From Cellulomonas cellasea (GTDB lineage: Bacteria; Actinomycetota; Actinomycetes; Actinomycetales; Cellulomonadaceae), in contig NZ_BJLR01000043.1 in assembly GCF_006538745.1 (NCBI RefSeq), positions 1 through 60,810 on the forward strand: DNA of 60,810 bases, read 5' to 3'. Positions 41,627 through 49,377 of the stretch are shown here, piece after piece. The notes beneath the pieces were generated by a model, which worked only from the letters and a program-made list of their open reading frames with translations, was not told where the DNA came from and ran no database searches. How positions within the stretch are numbered: the first letter of the stretch is position 1; each line of letters starts with the position of its first letter. Both the position numbers and the translations under genes were made by a program.

Positions 41627-42811
41627 ATGCTCCGCTCGCTCTTCTCCGGCATCTCGGGCCTCCGCAGCCACCAGACGATGCTCGACGTGACCGGCAACAA
41701 CATCGCCAACGTCAACACCACGGGCTTCAAGGCCTCGCAGGTGCAGTTCCAGGACACCCTGAGCCAGGTCGTGCAGAACGCCGGCGGCGCGCAGGCCGGC
41801 AACGGTGGTACCAACCCGGCGCAGGTCGGCCTCGGCGTCAAGGTCGCCGGCATCACCACGAACTTCACGCAGGGCGCCTCGCAGCTCACGGGCCGCAGCA
41901 CCGACATGATGATCCAGGGCGACGGCTTCTTCATGGTTCGCAAGGGCGCCGAGACGTTCTACACGCGCGCCGGGTCGTTCGACTTCGACGCGACCGGCCA
42001 GATGGTGCTCCCCGGCGAGGGCGCGCTCGTGCAGGGCTGGCTCGCCGGCCCCGGCGGGACGATCGACACCAACGGCCCGGTCAGCGACCTGAGCGTGCCC
42101 GCGGGCCGGCTCATGGAGGCCAACGCGTCGACCGAGGCGGTCTTCGGCGGCAACCTCAAGGCCGACGCCGCGGTGGGCACCTCGCTGGAGCGCGTCGTGC
42201 AGCTGTTCGACGAGACCGGCAACGCGCGCGAGCTCGCCCTGACGTTCACCAAGGGCGCGGCGGGCTGGACGATGTCCGCGACCGACGGCACGTCGACGTA
42301 CCCGACGACGCCGCTCGTCTTCGACGCCACCACGGGCGCCCTGACGTCGCCGCGGACGTTCGCGGTCGGCGCGGTCACGGTCGACCTGAGCACCGTCTCG
42401 GGCTTCGCGGGCGTCGACACGATCGCCAAGAAGAGCCAGGACGGCTACGCCGCCGGGACGCTCGAGTCGTTCGCGCTCGCCGCGGACGGCACGATCACCG
42501 GCTCGTTCAGCAACGGGCTCAAGCAGGCCATCGGCAAGCTCGCGATGGGCAGCTTCACCAACCCGGCCGGCCTGTCCAAGGCGGGCGGCTCGCTCTACCG
42601 GACGAGCGTCAACTCGGGCGACGCGCAGATCGGCGCCGCGGGCACGGGCGGCCGCGGCAGCCTCGCGGGCGGCGCGCTCGAGATGTCGAACGTCGACCTG
42701 TCGAGCGAGTTCACGAACCTCATCGTCGCCCAGCGCGGCTTCCAGGCGAACTCACGCGTCATCACGACGTCCGACGAGCTGCTCCAGGAGCTCGTCAACC
42801 TCAAGCGCTGA
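41627..42811 (+). CDS. flgE: Flagellar hook protein FlgE
   Basis: 394 residues. N-terminal MLRSLFSGISGLRSHQTMLD with VTGNNIANVNTTGFKASQVQ, the FlgE/F/G central motif MIQGDGFFMVRKGAETFYTR, and C-terminal LSSEFTNLIVAQRGFQANSR. It polymerises into the hook. Last gene of the flgB operon; AAAGGGA upstream of ATG 41627 and a strong terminator after the stop. Confidence 0.96.
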   Translation: MLRSLFSGISGLRSHQTMLDVTGNNIANVNTTGFKASQVQFQDTLSQVVQNAGGAQAGNGGTNPAQVGLGVKVAGITTNFTQGASQLTGRSTDMMIQGDGFFMVRKGAETFYTRAGSFDFDATGQMVLPGEGALVQGWLAGPGGTIDTNGPVSDLSVPAGRLMEANASTEAVFGGNLKADAAVGTSLERVVQLFDETGNARELALTFTKGAAGWTMSATDGTSTYPTTPLVFDATTGALTSPRTFAVGAVTVDLSTVSGFAGVDTIAKKSQDGYAAGTLESFALAADGTITGSFSNGLKQAIGKLAMGSFTNPAGLSKAGGSLYRTSVNSGDAQIGAAGTGGRGSLAGGALEMSNVDLSSEFTNLIVAQRGFQANSRVITTSDELLQELVNLKR

Positions 42812-42842
42812 CCGACGACCCCCGGGTCCCGGGGTGGTGGAC

Positions 42843-42883
42843 GACGCAGGGCCCCTCGCGTGCGGCGCGAGGGGCCCTGCGTC
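42843..42883. terminator. Bidirectional terminator between flgE and the transporter gene
   Basis: An 18-bp perfect stem (42843-42860 with 42866-42883, core CGCAGGGCCCCTCGCG) with a 5-nt loop lies between the two convergent genes. One of the strongest hairpins in the window. Confidence 0.88.
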
Positions 42884-42938
42884 CGTGCTCCCCGGGGCAG
42901 GGCGGCTCGGTGCCAGACAGGTGCCGGGCAGGTGCCGG

Positions 42939-43847
42939 TCAGGCGCCGGGCGTGGGGGACGCGCTCACGCGCAGGTCGACGGCGTCGCGGGTGACGTCCG
43001 CGGCGTCCTCGCGACCGGCGTCCGTGCGCTCGGGCGCCGCCTTGTAGTGCGTGAGGTAGATCGCGGCGCCCGTGAGCAGCAGCCCGCCCACGAGGTTGCC
43101 GAGCACCGTCGGGATCTCGTTCCACAGGGCGTAGTCGACCCACGTGAAGTCGGCGCCGAGCATGAGGCCGACGGGGAACAGGAACATGTTGACGACCGAG
43201 TGCTCGAAGCCCATCGCGAAGAACAGCATGATCGGCAGCCACATCACGACCACCTTGCCGAGCACGTCCTTGGCGAGCAGGGCGCCGACGACGGCCGTCG
43301 AGACCATCCAGTTGCACAGCATCCCGCGGACGAAGACCGCACCCCACCCGCCGGCGCCGTGGGCCTCGTAGCCCAGCGTCCGCTCGTGGCCGATCGCGGC
43401 GAGCTTCTGGCCGTACGCGGCGAACGGGTTCGCCGCGTCGTCGATCGTCGTGTCGAAGCCGAACGTGACGAAGACGGACACGAGCACCGCGACCATGAGC
43501 GCGCCGAGGAAGTTGCCGGAGAACACCAGCCCCCAGTTCCGCAGCACCGCGCGGGCGGTCACGCCGGGGCGTCTCGCGACCCACGCGAGCGGGCCGAGGA
43601 CGAACATCCCGGTCAGCAGGTCGTAGCCGAGCAGGTAGAGCAGGACGAAGCCGATGGGGAACAGCACGGCCCCGACGACCGGCAGCCCGGTGTCGACGGT
43701 CATCTTGACCGCGAAGGCGGCCGCGAGCGTCAGGAGCGCGCCGCCCATGAACGCCCGCACGAGGGTGTCGCGCGTCGACATGTGGACCTTGATCGCTCCG
43801 GTGTCGACCAGCGAGGTCGCGAGCTCGGGCGGCTTCACGTAGGTCAT
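42939..43847 (-). CDS. Formate/nitrite transporter (FNT) family channel
   Basis: 302 residues, six predicted membrane helices. Family features include the helix-2/5 broken-helix regions: RAFMGGALLTLAAAFAVKM, NWGLVFSGNFLGALMVAVLV, RGMLCNWMVSTAVVGALLAK and FFAMGFEHSVVNMFLFPVGL, the last with the conserved central His. FNT proteins are pentameric channels for formate, nitrite or hydrosulfide; the substrate is not decidable here. AAGGAGA precedes ATG 43847. It is on the opposite strand, interrupting the flagellar island, with no nitrite or formate enzyme beside it. Confidence 0.9.
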   Translation of the reverse strand: MTYVKPPELATSLVDTGAIKVHMSTRDTLVRAFMGGALLTLAAAFAVKMTVDTGLPVVGAVLFPIGFVLLYLLGYDLLTGMFVLGPLAWVARRPGVTARAVLRNWGLVFSGNFLGALMVAVLVSVFVTFGFDTTIDDAANPFAAYGQKLAAIGHERTLGYEAHGAGGWGAVFVRGMLCNWMVSTAVVGALLAKDVLGKVVVMWLPIMLFFAMGFEHSVVNMFLFPVGLMLGADFTWVDYALWNEIPTVLGNLVGGLLLTGAAIYLTHYKAAPERTDAGREDAADVTRDAVDLRVSASPTPGA

Positions 43848-44206
43848 CTGGGTCTCCTTGCGAGCGGCGCTGCACGGCGCAGCGGCATCGACGTCCACGC
43901 CCCGGTGGCTCGGCGTCGAGCCCGGGGCCGGTGCGGGCGGTGCCAGCACACCGGACGCACGTTGCCGGTCCGCGCGCGGCGTGTGACGCCGCGGTCAACT
44001 TCTGTTCACGCGCGAGGCGGCCCTCCTGTGAGACCGCGCGCGCGCACCCCGGACGGACGGACGGCCGCGCGCGTAGGAGGCGCGCGTCGCCGGGCAGCCC
44101 CCGGGCGGGACGCCTCACAAAGCGGGACCCCGTGCCGATCAGGGCAGAGAACGACGACAAGGCCTATGGACGGGCCGGACGACGAAGAGAACCAGGGACG
44201 GTGGCT
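43848..44206. other. Divergent intergenic region before flbD
   Basis: 359 bp with no gene I can support. It contains the flbD-motA promoter at 44114-44141 and a short GGCGT/ACGCC hairpin at 43978-43990. The promoter of the transporter gene on the other strand must also lie here, but I cannot identify it with confidence. Confidence 0.6.
44114..44141 (+). promoter_or_regulatory. Sigma-28-type promoter of flbD-motA-motB-fliL
   Basis: CTCA (44114-44117), 16-nt spacer, GCCGATCA (44134-44141). Predicted start near 44148, leader about 59 nt. Confidence 0.78.
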
Positions 44207-44542
44207 GTGATTGTCGTGACGCGCCTCAACGGGCCGCAGTTCGGGGTGAACCCGGACCTGCTGCTGCGCATCGACAGCGCCCCGGACACCATCCTCACCC
44301 TCATCGACGGCACGAAGTACATCGTCGAGGAGTCGATGGCCGAGGTCATCGACTCGATCCGCGAGCACCGCGCCCAGCTCCTGGCCCGCGCGCAGGACCT
44401 GCACACCGGTCCCGCCGCCGACGCCACCCACGCGCCGCTCCACGAGGTCGGCTCGCGCACCGCCACCCCGGCACCGCGCACGGGTGCGCACGACGCGCCC
44501 CTCGCCCAGCCGGTCCCGATCCGCCCGAGGGGGAACCGCTGA
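44207..44542 (+). CDS. flbD: FlbD family flagellar protein
   Basis: 111 residues from GTG 44207, chosen because family members begin (M)IVVTRLNG; the frame is open to GTG 44201 as well. The core IVVTRLNGPQFGVNPDLLLR with ILTLIDGTKYIVEESMAEVI is the whole conserved SwrD/FlbD domain. In Bacillus SwrD increases motor torque, and the position just before motA fits. The C-terminal ~45 residues are an Ala/Pro/His-rich extension absent from typical 70-residue members. Confidence 0.9.
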   Translation: MIVVTRLNGPQFGVNPDLLLRIDSAPDTILTLIDGTKYIVEESMAEVIDSIREHRAQLLARAQDLHTGPAADATHAPLHEVGSRTATPAPRTGAHDAPLAQPVPIRPRGNR

Positions 44543-45309
44543 TGGATCCCGCCGGCCTCATCGGCATCGTGGTCGCGTTCGGCGCGATCTTCGGCGCGCT
44601 GCTCCTCGAGGGCGCCGACCCGATGTCCATCTTCCTGCCCGCGCCGCTCCTGCTCGTCTGGGTCGGCACGATCGGGGTCGGCGTCGCCGGCCACACGATG
44701 AAGGACGTCGTCGCGTCGTTCAAGGCGGTCCCGCGCGCCATGCGCAGCAAGGCCCCGGACCCGGCCGCCGCGGTCGAGACGATCGTCGACCTCGCCGACC
44801 GGGCCCGCCGGGAGGGCCTGCTCGCGCTCGAGGACGCCGCGCGCGACATCGACGACCAGTTCCTGCGCAGCGGGCTCCAGGCCGCGATCGACGGCACCGA
44901 CCCCGAGGACCTGCGCACGATCCTGGACGACAAGATCGCGACCAAGCGCACCGCGGACCGCGTGCACGCCAAGTACTTCGCCGACATGGGCGGCTACGCG
45001 CCGACCATCGGCATCATCGGCACGGTCATCTCGCTCGTGCACGTGCTCGAGAACCTGTCCGACCCCTCGGCCCTCGGCCACTCGATCGCGGCGGCGTTCG
45101 TCGCGACGTTGTGGGGCATCCTCTCGGCGAACGTCGTGTGGCTGCCGATCGGTGCGCGCATCAAGCGCATCTCGGACCTCGAGTGCACGCAGATGGAGGT
45201 CACCGTCGAGGGGCTCCTCGCGGTGCAGGCCGGCGCGAACCCGCGACTGGTCGGCGAGCGCCTGCGCAGCCTCCTGCCCGAGCAGGCCCCGAGCGAGGCA
45301 GCGGCGTGA
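44542..45309 (+). CDS. motA: Flagellar motor stator protein MotA
   Basis: 255 residues. Four membrane helices: two near the N-terminus (GLIGIVVAFGAIFGALLLEG; PLLLVWVGTIGVGVAGHTMK) and two near 150-205 (GGYAPTIGIIGTVISLVHVL; AAAFVATLWGILSANVVWLP) with the conserved prolines. The cytoplasmic loop carries charged residues facing FliG. With MotB it forms the proton channel that generates torque. TGATG overlap with flbD. Confidence 0.95.
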   Translation: MDPAGLIGIVVAFGAIFGALLLEGADPMSIFLPAPLLLVWVGTIGVGVAGHTMKDVVASFKAVPRAMRSKAPDPAAAVETIVDLADRARREGLLALEDAARDIDDQFLRSGLQAAIDGTDPEDLRTILDDKIATKRTADRVHAKYFADMGGYAPTIGIIGTVISLVHVLENLSDPSALGHSIAAAFVATLWGILSANVVWLPIGARIKRISDLECTQMEVTVEGLLAVQAGANPRLVGERLRSLLPEQAPSEAAA

Positions 45310-46283
45310 GCGCCCCCGCCGCGACGCGCCCGAAGGGCGGGACGTCGAGCCACGGCTCGAGCGCGCACGCCACCAAGAGCGCGCCCCGGCGGAGGCACAA
45401 GGGCGGCCACGAGGAGGAGCACGTCAACCACGAGCGCTGGCTCGTGAGCTACTCCGACATGATCACGGTCCTCATGGCGCTGTTCATCGTGCTGTTCGCG
45501 ATCAGCCAGGTCGACCAGCAGAAGTACGTCGAGCTGCGCGACTCGCTCGCGGCCGGGTTCAACACGAGCTCGAACCCGTCGATCCTCGACGGCACGTCGG
45601 GCACGCTCGACGGCCAGAGCATCGAGCCGAAGACGTCGGCCGCCCAGGGCACCGCCGGGATGGTGAACGCGGACGCGGGCCTCGGCCAGCAGGGCGCGAA
45701 CCCGTCGCCCCCGCGGGTCGCCGCCGACCCGGACCCGCCGGGGGTCGACCCCGAGGTCCTCGCGGCCGCGCAGGCCGAGGCGGCGCGGCTCCAGGGCCTG
45801 CGCGACCAGCTCGCGGCGCAGCTCGCCGCGAACGGGCTCGGTGACACCGTGCGCTTCCGCATCAACGAGCGCGGGCTCGTCATGGGCCTCGTGGCCGACG
45901 ACGTGTTCTTCGCCGCCGCGAGCGCCGTGCTCACGCCGACCGCGGCGCGCGTGCTCGACGTCTCGGGCCCGACACTCGTCGCGATCCCGGAGAACGTCTC
46001 GGTCGAGGGGCACGCCAACACCGTGCCCGTGTCCGGCCGCTACCCGACCAACTGGGAGCTGTCGTCCGACCGCGCGACGCAGGTGCTCCGGCACCTCGTC
46101 GAGGCCGACGGCATGCCCGCGAACCGCATCATGGCCGTCGGCTTCGGCGACGCCCGCCCGCTCGTGGCGGGCGACGGCCCCGAGGCGCTCACGGCGAACC
46201 GCCGTGTCGACCTCGTCATCCTCAGCAGCGCGCCGGAGCAGGTCCGCAACCTGCTGCCGGCCGTCCTCGGAACGGAGGGGTAG
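45306..46283 (+). CDS. motB: Flagellar motor stator protein MotB
   Basis: 325 residues. A basic cytoplasmic N-terminus (RRRHKGGHEEEHVNHERW), one membrane helix with the proton-binding Asp51 (YSDMITVLMALFIVLFAISQ), a plug/linker, and a C-terminal OmpA/MotB domain (VSVEGHANTVPVSGRYPTNW, ELSSDRATQVLRHLVEADGM, NRRVDLVI) that anchors to peptidoglycan. GTGA overlap with motA. The Asp and helix are compatible with a proton-driven motor. Confidence 0.95.
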   Translation: MSAPAATRPKGGTSSHGSSAHATKSAPRRRHKGGHEEEHVNHERWLVSYSDMITVLMALFIVLFAISQVDQQKYVELRDSLAAGFNTSSNPSILDGTSGTLDGQSIEPKTSAAQGTAGMVNADAGLGQQGANPSPPRVAADPDPPGVDPEVLAAAQAEAARLQGLRDQLAAQLAANGLGDTVRFRINERGLVMGLVADDVFFAAASAVLTPTAARVLDVSGPTLVAIPENVSVEGHANTVPVSGRYPTNWELSSDRATQVLRHLVEADGMPANRIMAVGFGDARPLVAGDGPEALTANRRVDLVILSSAPEQVRNLLPAVLGTEG

Positions 46284-46285
46284 AG

Positions 46286-46819
46286 ATGCCCATCGAGCAG
46301 CGTGTGATGTCGTCCCCCGGCAAGATCGGGGCCCGCAACCCGGCCGGCAAGATCGGCGCGAAGACGCCGGCCCCCGCCGAGGAGGAGGCCCCCGCGAAGG
46401 GCGGGAAGAAGAAGCTCCTGATCATCGTGCTCGCCGCGGTGCTCGTGCTCGGCGGCGCCGCCGCCTGGTACTTCCTGATGGGGCCCGGTCACGCCACGGA
46501 GGGCGAGGCGCACGCCGAGCCCGAGCCCGAGCCGGGCGCGGTCCTGACCGTCGAGCCGATCAGCGTCAACCTCGCCGCGGGCCACTACCTGCGCATCGGC
46601 CTCGGGCTGCAGATGACCATCGACGCGGGCGGCCACGGCGAGCCGGACCCGTCCAAGGCCGTCGACCTGATGATCGCCAAGTTCTCCGGCCGTGACATGG
46701 CGGCCGTCTCCGACCCCGCGACCCGCGACGCGCTCAAGGCCGAGCTGCTCGCCGAGATCGAGGAGGCCTACCACGGGGAGGTGATGGACCTCTACCTGAC
46801 GAACTACGTCACGCAGTAG
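46286..46819 (+). CDS. fliL: Flagellar basal body-associated protein FliL
   Basis: 177 residues. A basic cytoplasmic tail with two KIGA repeats precedes one membrane helix (KKLLIIVLAAVLVLGGAAAW) and an extracytoplasmic FliL domain (VEPISVNLAAGHYLRIGLGL then FSGRDMAAVSDPATRDALKA). FliL rings surround and stabilise the stator. It starts 2 nt after motB and is followed by a weak stem-loop and a new promoter. Confidence 0.93.
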   Translation: MPIEQRVMSSPGKIGARNPAGKIGAKTPAPAEEEAPAKGGKKKLLIIVLAAVLVLGGAAAWYFLMGPGHATEGEAHAEPEPEPGAVLTVEPISVNLAAGHYLRIGLGLQMTIDAGGHGEPDPSKAVDLMIAKFSGRDMAAVSDPATRDALKAELLAEIEEAYHGEVMDLYLTNYVTQ

Positions 46820-46832
46820 CACCGCTGCTGCC

Positions 46833-46851
46833 CCCGGCTGCCACAGCCGGG
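46833..46851 (+). terminator. Weak stem-loop after fliL
   Basis: CCCGGCTG (46833-46840), 3-nt loop, CAGCCGGG (46844-46851). Only 8 bp and no U-tract, so read-through into fliM is likely. A GGCGCC/GGCGCC pair follows at about 46859-46876. Confidence 0.5.
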
Positions 46852-46952
46852 TCGTTCGGGGCGCCATGGAGGGCGCCGCACCGCTCCGTCGTACGCGTCG
46901 GCCCAGGACGGGCCGTGGGCGGAGATGTTCACCCAGCCGGCTCAACGAGTTC

Positions 46953-46980
46953 CTCACATCCCGGCGCGGACCGCCGATGA
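46953..46980 (+). promoter_or_regulatory. Sigma-28-type promoter overlapping the fliM start
   Basis: CTCA (46953-46956), 16-nt spacer, GCCGATGA (46973-46980). The -10 box contains the ATG at 46977. Transcription from it would begin near 46987-46989, at an in-frame GTG. Confidence 0.72.
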
Positions 46981-47933
46981 GTGCTCTCGTGACGGTCCAG
47001 GACACCCCAGCCACCTCAGTGCGCCCTGCGCAGCGGCGCAACCGCGCGCACGAGCCCGAGGCGTACGACTTCCGCCGGCCGACGACGCTCGCCCGCGAGC
47101 ACGCCCGGCTGCTGGAGATGGCCTTCGAGACGTTCGCCCGCCAGTGGGGCACGCAGCTCACCGCGCGCCTGCGGGTCATGTCCGGCGTGACCTTCGACGG
47201 CGTCGCGCTGCTCTCCTACGACGAGTACGTCCGGGCACTGCCCTCGACGACCGCGATGGTGCTGTGCACGGTCGAGCAGACCCGCCAGACGGCGGTCGTG
47301 CAGATGCCCGTGAGCGCGCTCATGGTGTGGATCGACTACCTGCTCGGCGGCAACGGCGTCGGCGACGAGCGCGAGGGCCGCGAGCTCACCGAGATCGAGC
47401 TGACGCTGGTCCGCGACCTGCTGCAGCACGCGCTGGGCGACCTGTCGTACGCGTTCGCCGCGCTGCTCCCGCTCGACGTGAGCGTGCGCTCGGTGCAGTA
47501 CAACCCCCAGTTCGTCCAGGCCGTCGGCGCGTCCGACTCGGTCCTCGTCGCGACGTTCACGCTCGCGTCGGGGGAGCGCGAGGACACCGCGACCTTCATG
47601 CTCCCCGCCGAGCTGCTGCTCGCGTCGCTGCGCGCCAACGAGGGCACCGACGCCCGGACGGCCGACGAGCGCCGCGCGCACGCCCTCGCCCTCGTCGAGC
47701 TCGACGCCGCGGTGCAGGAGGTCCCGGTCGACGTCTCGGTGCGCTTCGCGCCCGTCACGGTCAGCCCCCGCGACGTCCTCGGCCTCACCGTCGGCGAGGT
47801 CCTGCCCCTGTCCCACCCCACGACGAAGCCGCTGGACGTGGTCGTCGACGGGGTCGTGCTCGCACGAGCCGCGGCCGGGAACAACGGTTCCCGGCTCGCC
47901 TGCATGGTCGTCACCGTCGAGGAGAACCACTGA
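46977..47933 (+). CDS. fliM: Flagellar motor switch protein FliM
   Basis: 318 residues from ATG 46977, or 314 from GTG 46989. The middle domain (RRPTTLAREHARLLEMAFET, LSYDEYVRALPSTTAMVLCT, LTEIELTLVRDLLQHALGDL) forms the C-ring wall, and the SpoA-like C-terminal domain contains VTVSPRDVLGLTVGEVLPLS. The usual N-terminal CheY-binding peptide (consensus LSQxEIDALL) is missing. Neither start has a good ribosome-binding site. A sigma-28-type -10 box covers the ATG, so mRNA from that promoter would be leaderless and use GTG 46989; ATG 46977 is usable only on read-through mRNA from fliL. Confidence 0.93.
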   Translation: MSALVTVQDTPATSVRPAQRRNRAHEPEAYDFRRPTTLAREHARLLEMAFETFARQWGTQLTARLRVMSGVTFDGVALLSYDEYVRALPSTTAMVLCTVEQTRQTAVVQMPVSALMVWIDYLLGGNGVGDEREGRELTEIELTLVRDLLQHALGDLSYAFAALLPLDVSVRSVQYNPQFVQAVGASDSVLVATFTLASGEREDTATFMLPAELLLASLRANEGTDARTADERRAHALALVELDAAVQEVPVDVSVRFAPVTVSPRDVLGLTVGEVLPLSHPTTKPLDVVVDGVVLARAAAGNNGSRLACMVVTVEENH

Positions 47934-48643
47934 TGAACCCCACCGCCACGCTCACCGACACCGCGCTCGCCGCGGCGACCGCGGTGGCCCGGCTCGTGCC
48001 CGCGACCACCCCGCTGACGGCCGTCCCGGCGCGTCCCGGCACGGGTCCCGCGCCGACCGCCACGGCCGTCGTCGCGTCGTTCGTCGGCTCGCCGAGCGCG
48101 GACCTCGTGCTCGTCGCCGAGGAGGCCGTCGCCGGTGCGCTGCTCGCGGGCGCCGAGGGCGGTGCGCCGCTCGCGCTCGCCGACGCGCTGCGCCCGGCGC
48201 TCGAGGGCGCGTGCGCGGTGCTCGGCGCCGGCGTGCTCGACTCGGCCCGCACCGAGCCGGCCGGGACCGCGGTCGCCGACGACGCGCTGCTGTTCGCCCT
48301 CGAGCGCGACGGCGTCGCGCAGGCCTGGTTCGCGCTGCGCGTGCGCGCCGAGCCCAGCGCGGTCGTGCAGGTCCCCGGCGTCCCGGCGCAGCGGGCCAGC
48401 ATGCACGTGCTCTACGACGTCGAGATGACGCTCACGGCCGAGCTCGGCCGGACGCGCCTGCCCGTGCGGCAGGTCCTCGAGCTCACGCCCGGCGCGGTGC
48501 TCGAGCTCGACCGCGCCGCCGGCAGCCCGGCGGACATCATGGTCAACGGCCGGCTCGTCGCGCGCGGCGAGGTCGTCGTCGTCGACGAGGACTACGGCAT
48601 CCGGATCACGGAGATCGTCGCGGGCGAGCAGGGCACCCTCTGA
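47933..48643 (+). CDS. fliN: Flagellar motor switch protein FliN, long form
   Basis: 236 residues, about twice the length of enteric FliN. The last ~85 residues are the SpoA domain (YDVEMTLTAELGRTRLPVRQ, VLELTPGAVLELDRAAGSPA, GEVVVVDEDYGIRITEI). The N-terminal ~130 residues (FVGSPSADLVLVAEEAVAGA then LADALRPALEGACAVLGAGV) recall a CheC-like domain as in FliY, but the E-x-x-N phosphatase motif appears as EGAC, so CheY-P phosphatase activity is doubtful. TGATG overlaps join it to fliM and fliO. Confidence 0.9.
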   Translation: MNPTATLTDTALAAATAVARLVPATTPLTAVPARPGTGPAPTATAVVASFVGSPSADLVLVAEEAVAGALLAGAEGGAPLALADALRPALEGACAVLGAGVLDSARTEPAGTAVADDALLFALERDGVAQAWFALRVRAEPSAVVQVPGVPAQRASMHVLYDVEMTLTAELGRTRLPVRQVLELTPGAVLELDRAAGSPADIMVNGRLVARGEVVVVDEDYGIRITEIVAGEQGTL

Positions 48644-49377
48644 TGGACGACGGTCCCGTGCTGCTGCTGCGCGTGCTGGTCTCGCTCCTGTGCGTCGTCG
48701 GCCTGATCTGGGTCGTCGCGCGCAAGGTCGGGGCGACGCCGGGCCGCCGTCTGCCCGCGGGGCCGTCGCTGCAGGTCGTCGGCCGGCAGTCGCTCGGCCG
48801 GCACGCAGGCGTCGCGGTGCTCGCGGTCGGCAACCGCCGCCTGCTGCTCGGCTACGGCGAGCAGCAGGTCACGATGCTCACCGAGCTCGCCCCGGTGCTC
48901 GACACCGCGCCCGCGTCCGGCCGTGAGGTCGCGACCCGGCCGGCCGGGACGGCGCTGCCCGCCTCGCTCACGGCGTTCGTCGCGGCGCGCCGCGGTGGCC
49001 GCCCGACCGCCGCCGCGGTGCCCGCGGACGTCCCGGTGACGCCGCCCGCGGCGGGCGACGTGCTGCTGCGTGCCCCGCTCGACATCGACGCCCTGCTCGC
49101 CGGCGCATCGACGTCCCCCGCCGCGGCGTCCTCGACGGCACCCGCCGCCGCCGTCCCGGTGGCCGACCCCGCGGGCGCCCCGGCGGACGACGCCGCGCCC
49201 GCCGCCGCCCGCTCCACGGCTCCCGCCCCGGGAACCGCCGCGCCCGTCCCGGCCCGTCCGGTGGCGCCCGCGGTCCCGACGCAGGCCGCCGGCTCGGCCC
49301 TCGACGGCTCGATCCTGTCGCCCGCGACGTGGCGCCGCGCCGTCACCTCGCTCCAGGAACGCACGGTCCGCCGGTGA
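48643..49377 (+). CDS. fliO: Flagellar biosynthesis protein FliO
   Basis: 244 residues. One N-terminal membrane helix (VLLLRVLVSLLCVVGLIWVV) is followed by the small conserved cytoplasmic domain SLQVVGRQSLGRHAGVAVLA with VGNRRLLLGYGEQQVTMLTE. The remaining ~150 residues are a low-complexity Ala/Pro/Thr extension. FliO helps assemble the FliP ring. It lies directly before fliP with a GTGA overlap. Confidence 0.88.
   Translation: MDDGPVLLLRVLVSLLCVVGLIWVVARKVGATPGRRLPAGPSLQVVGRQSLGRHAGVAVLAVGNRRLLLGYGEQQVTMLTELAPVLDTAPASGREVATRPAGTALPASLTAFVAARRGGRPTAAAVPADVPVTPPAAGDVLLRAPLDIDALLAGASTSPAAASSTAPAAAVPVADPAGAPADDAAPAAARSTAPAPGTAAPVPARPVAPAVPTQAAGSALDGSILSPATWRRAVTSLQERTVRR

Noticed and set aside
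42909-42952. Short CAGGTGCCGGG-like direct repeats near the end of the transporter gene
   Set aside because: Only three imperfect copies at the coding end and beyond; no CRISPR spacing or mobile-element feature.
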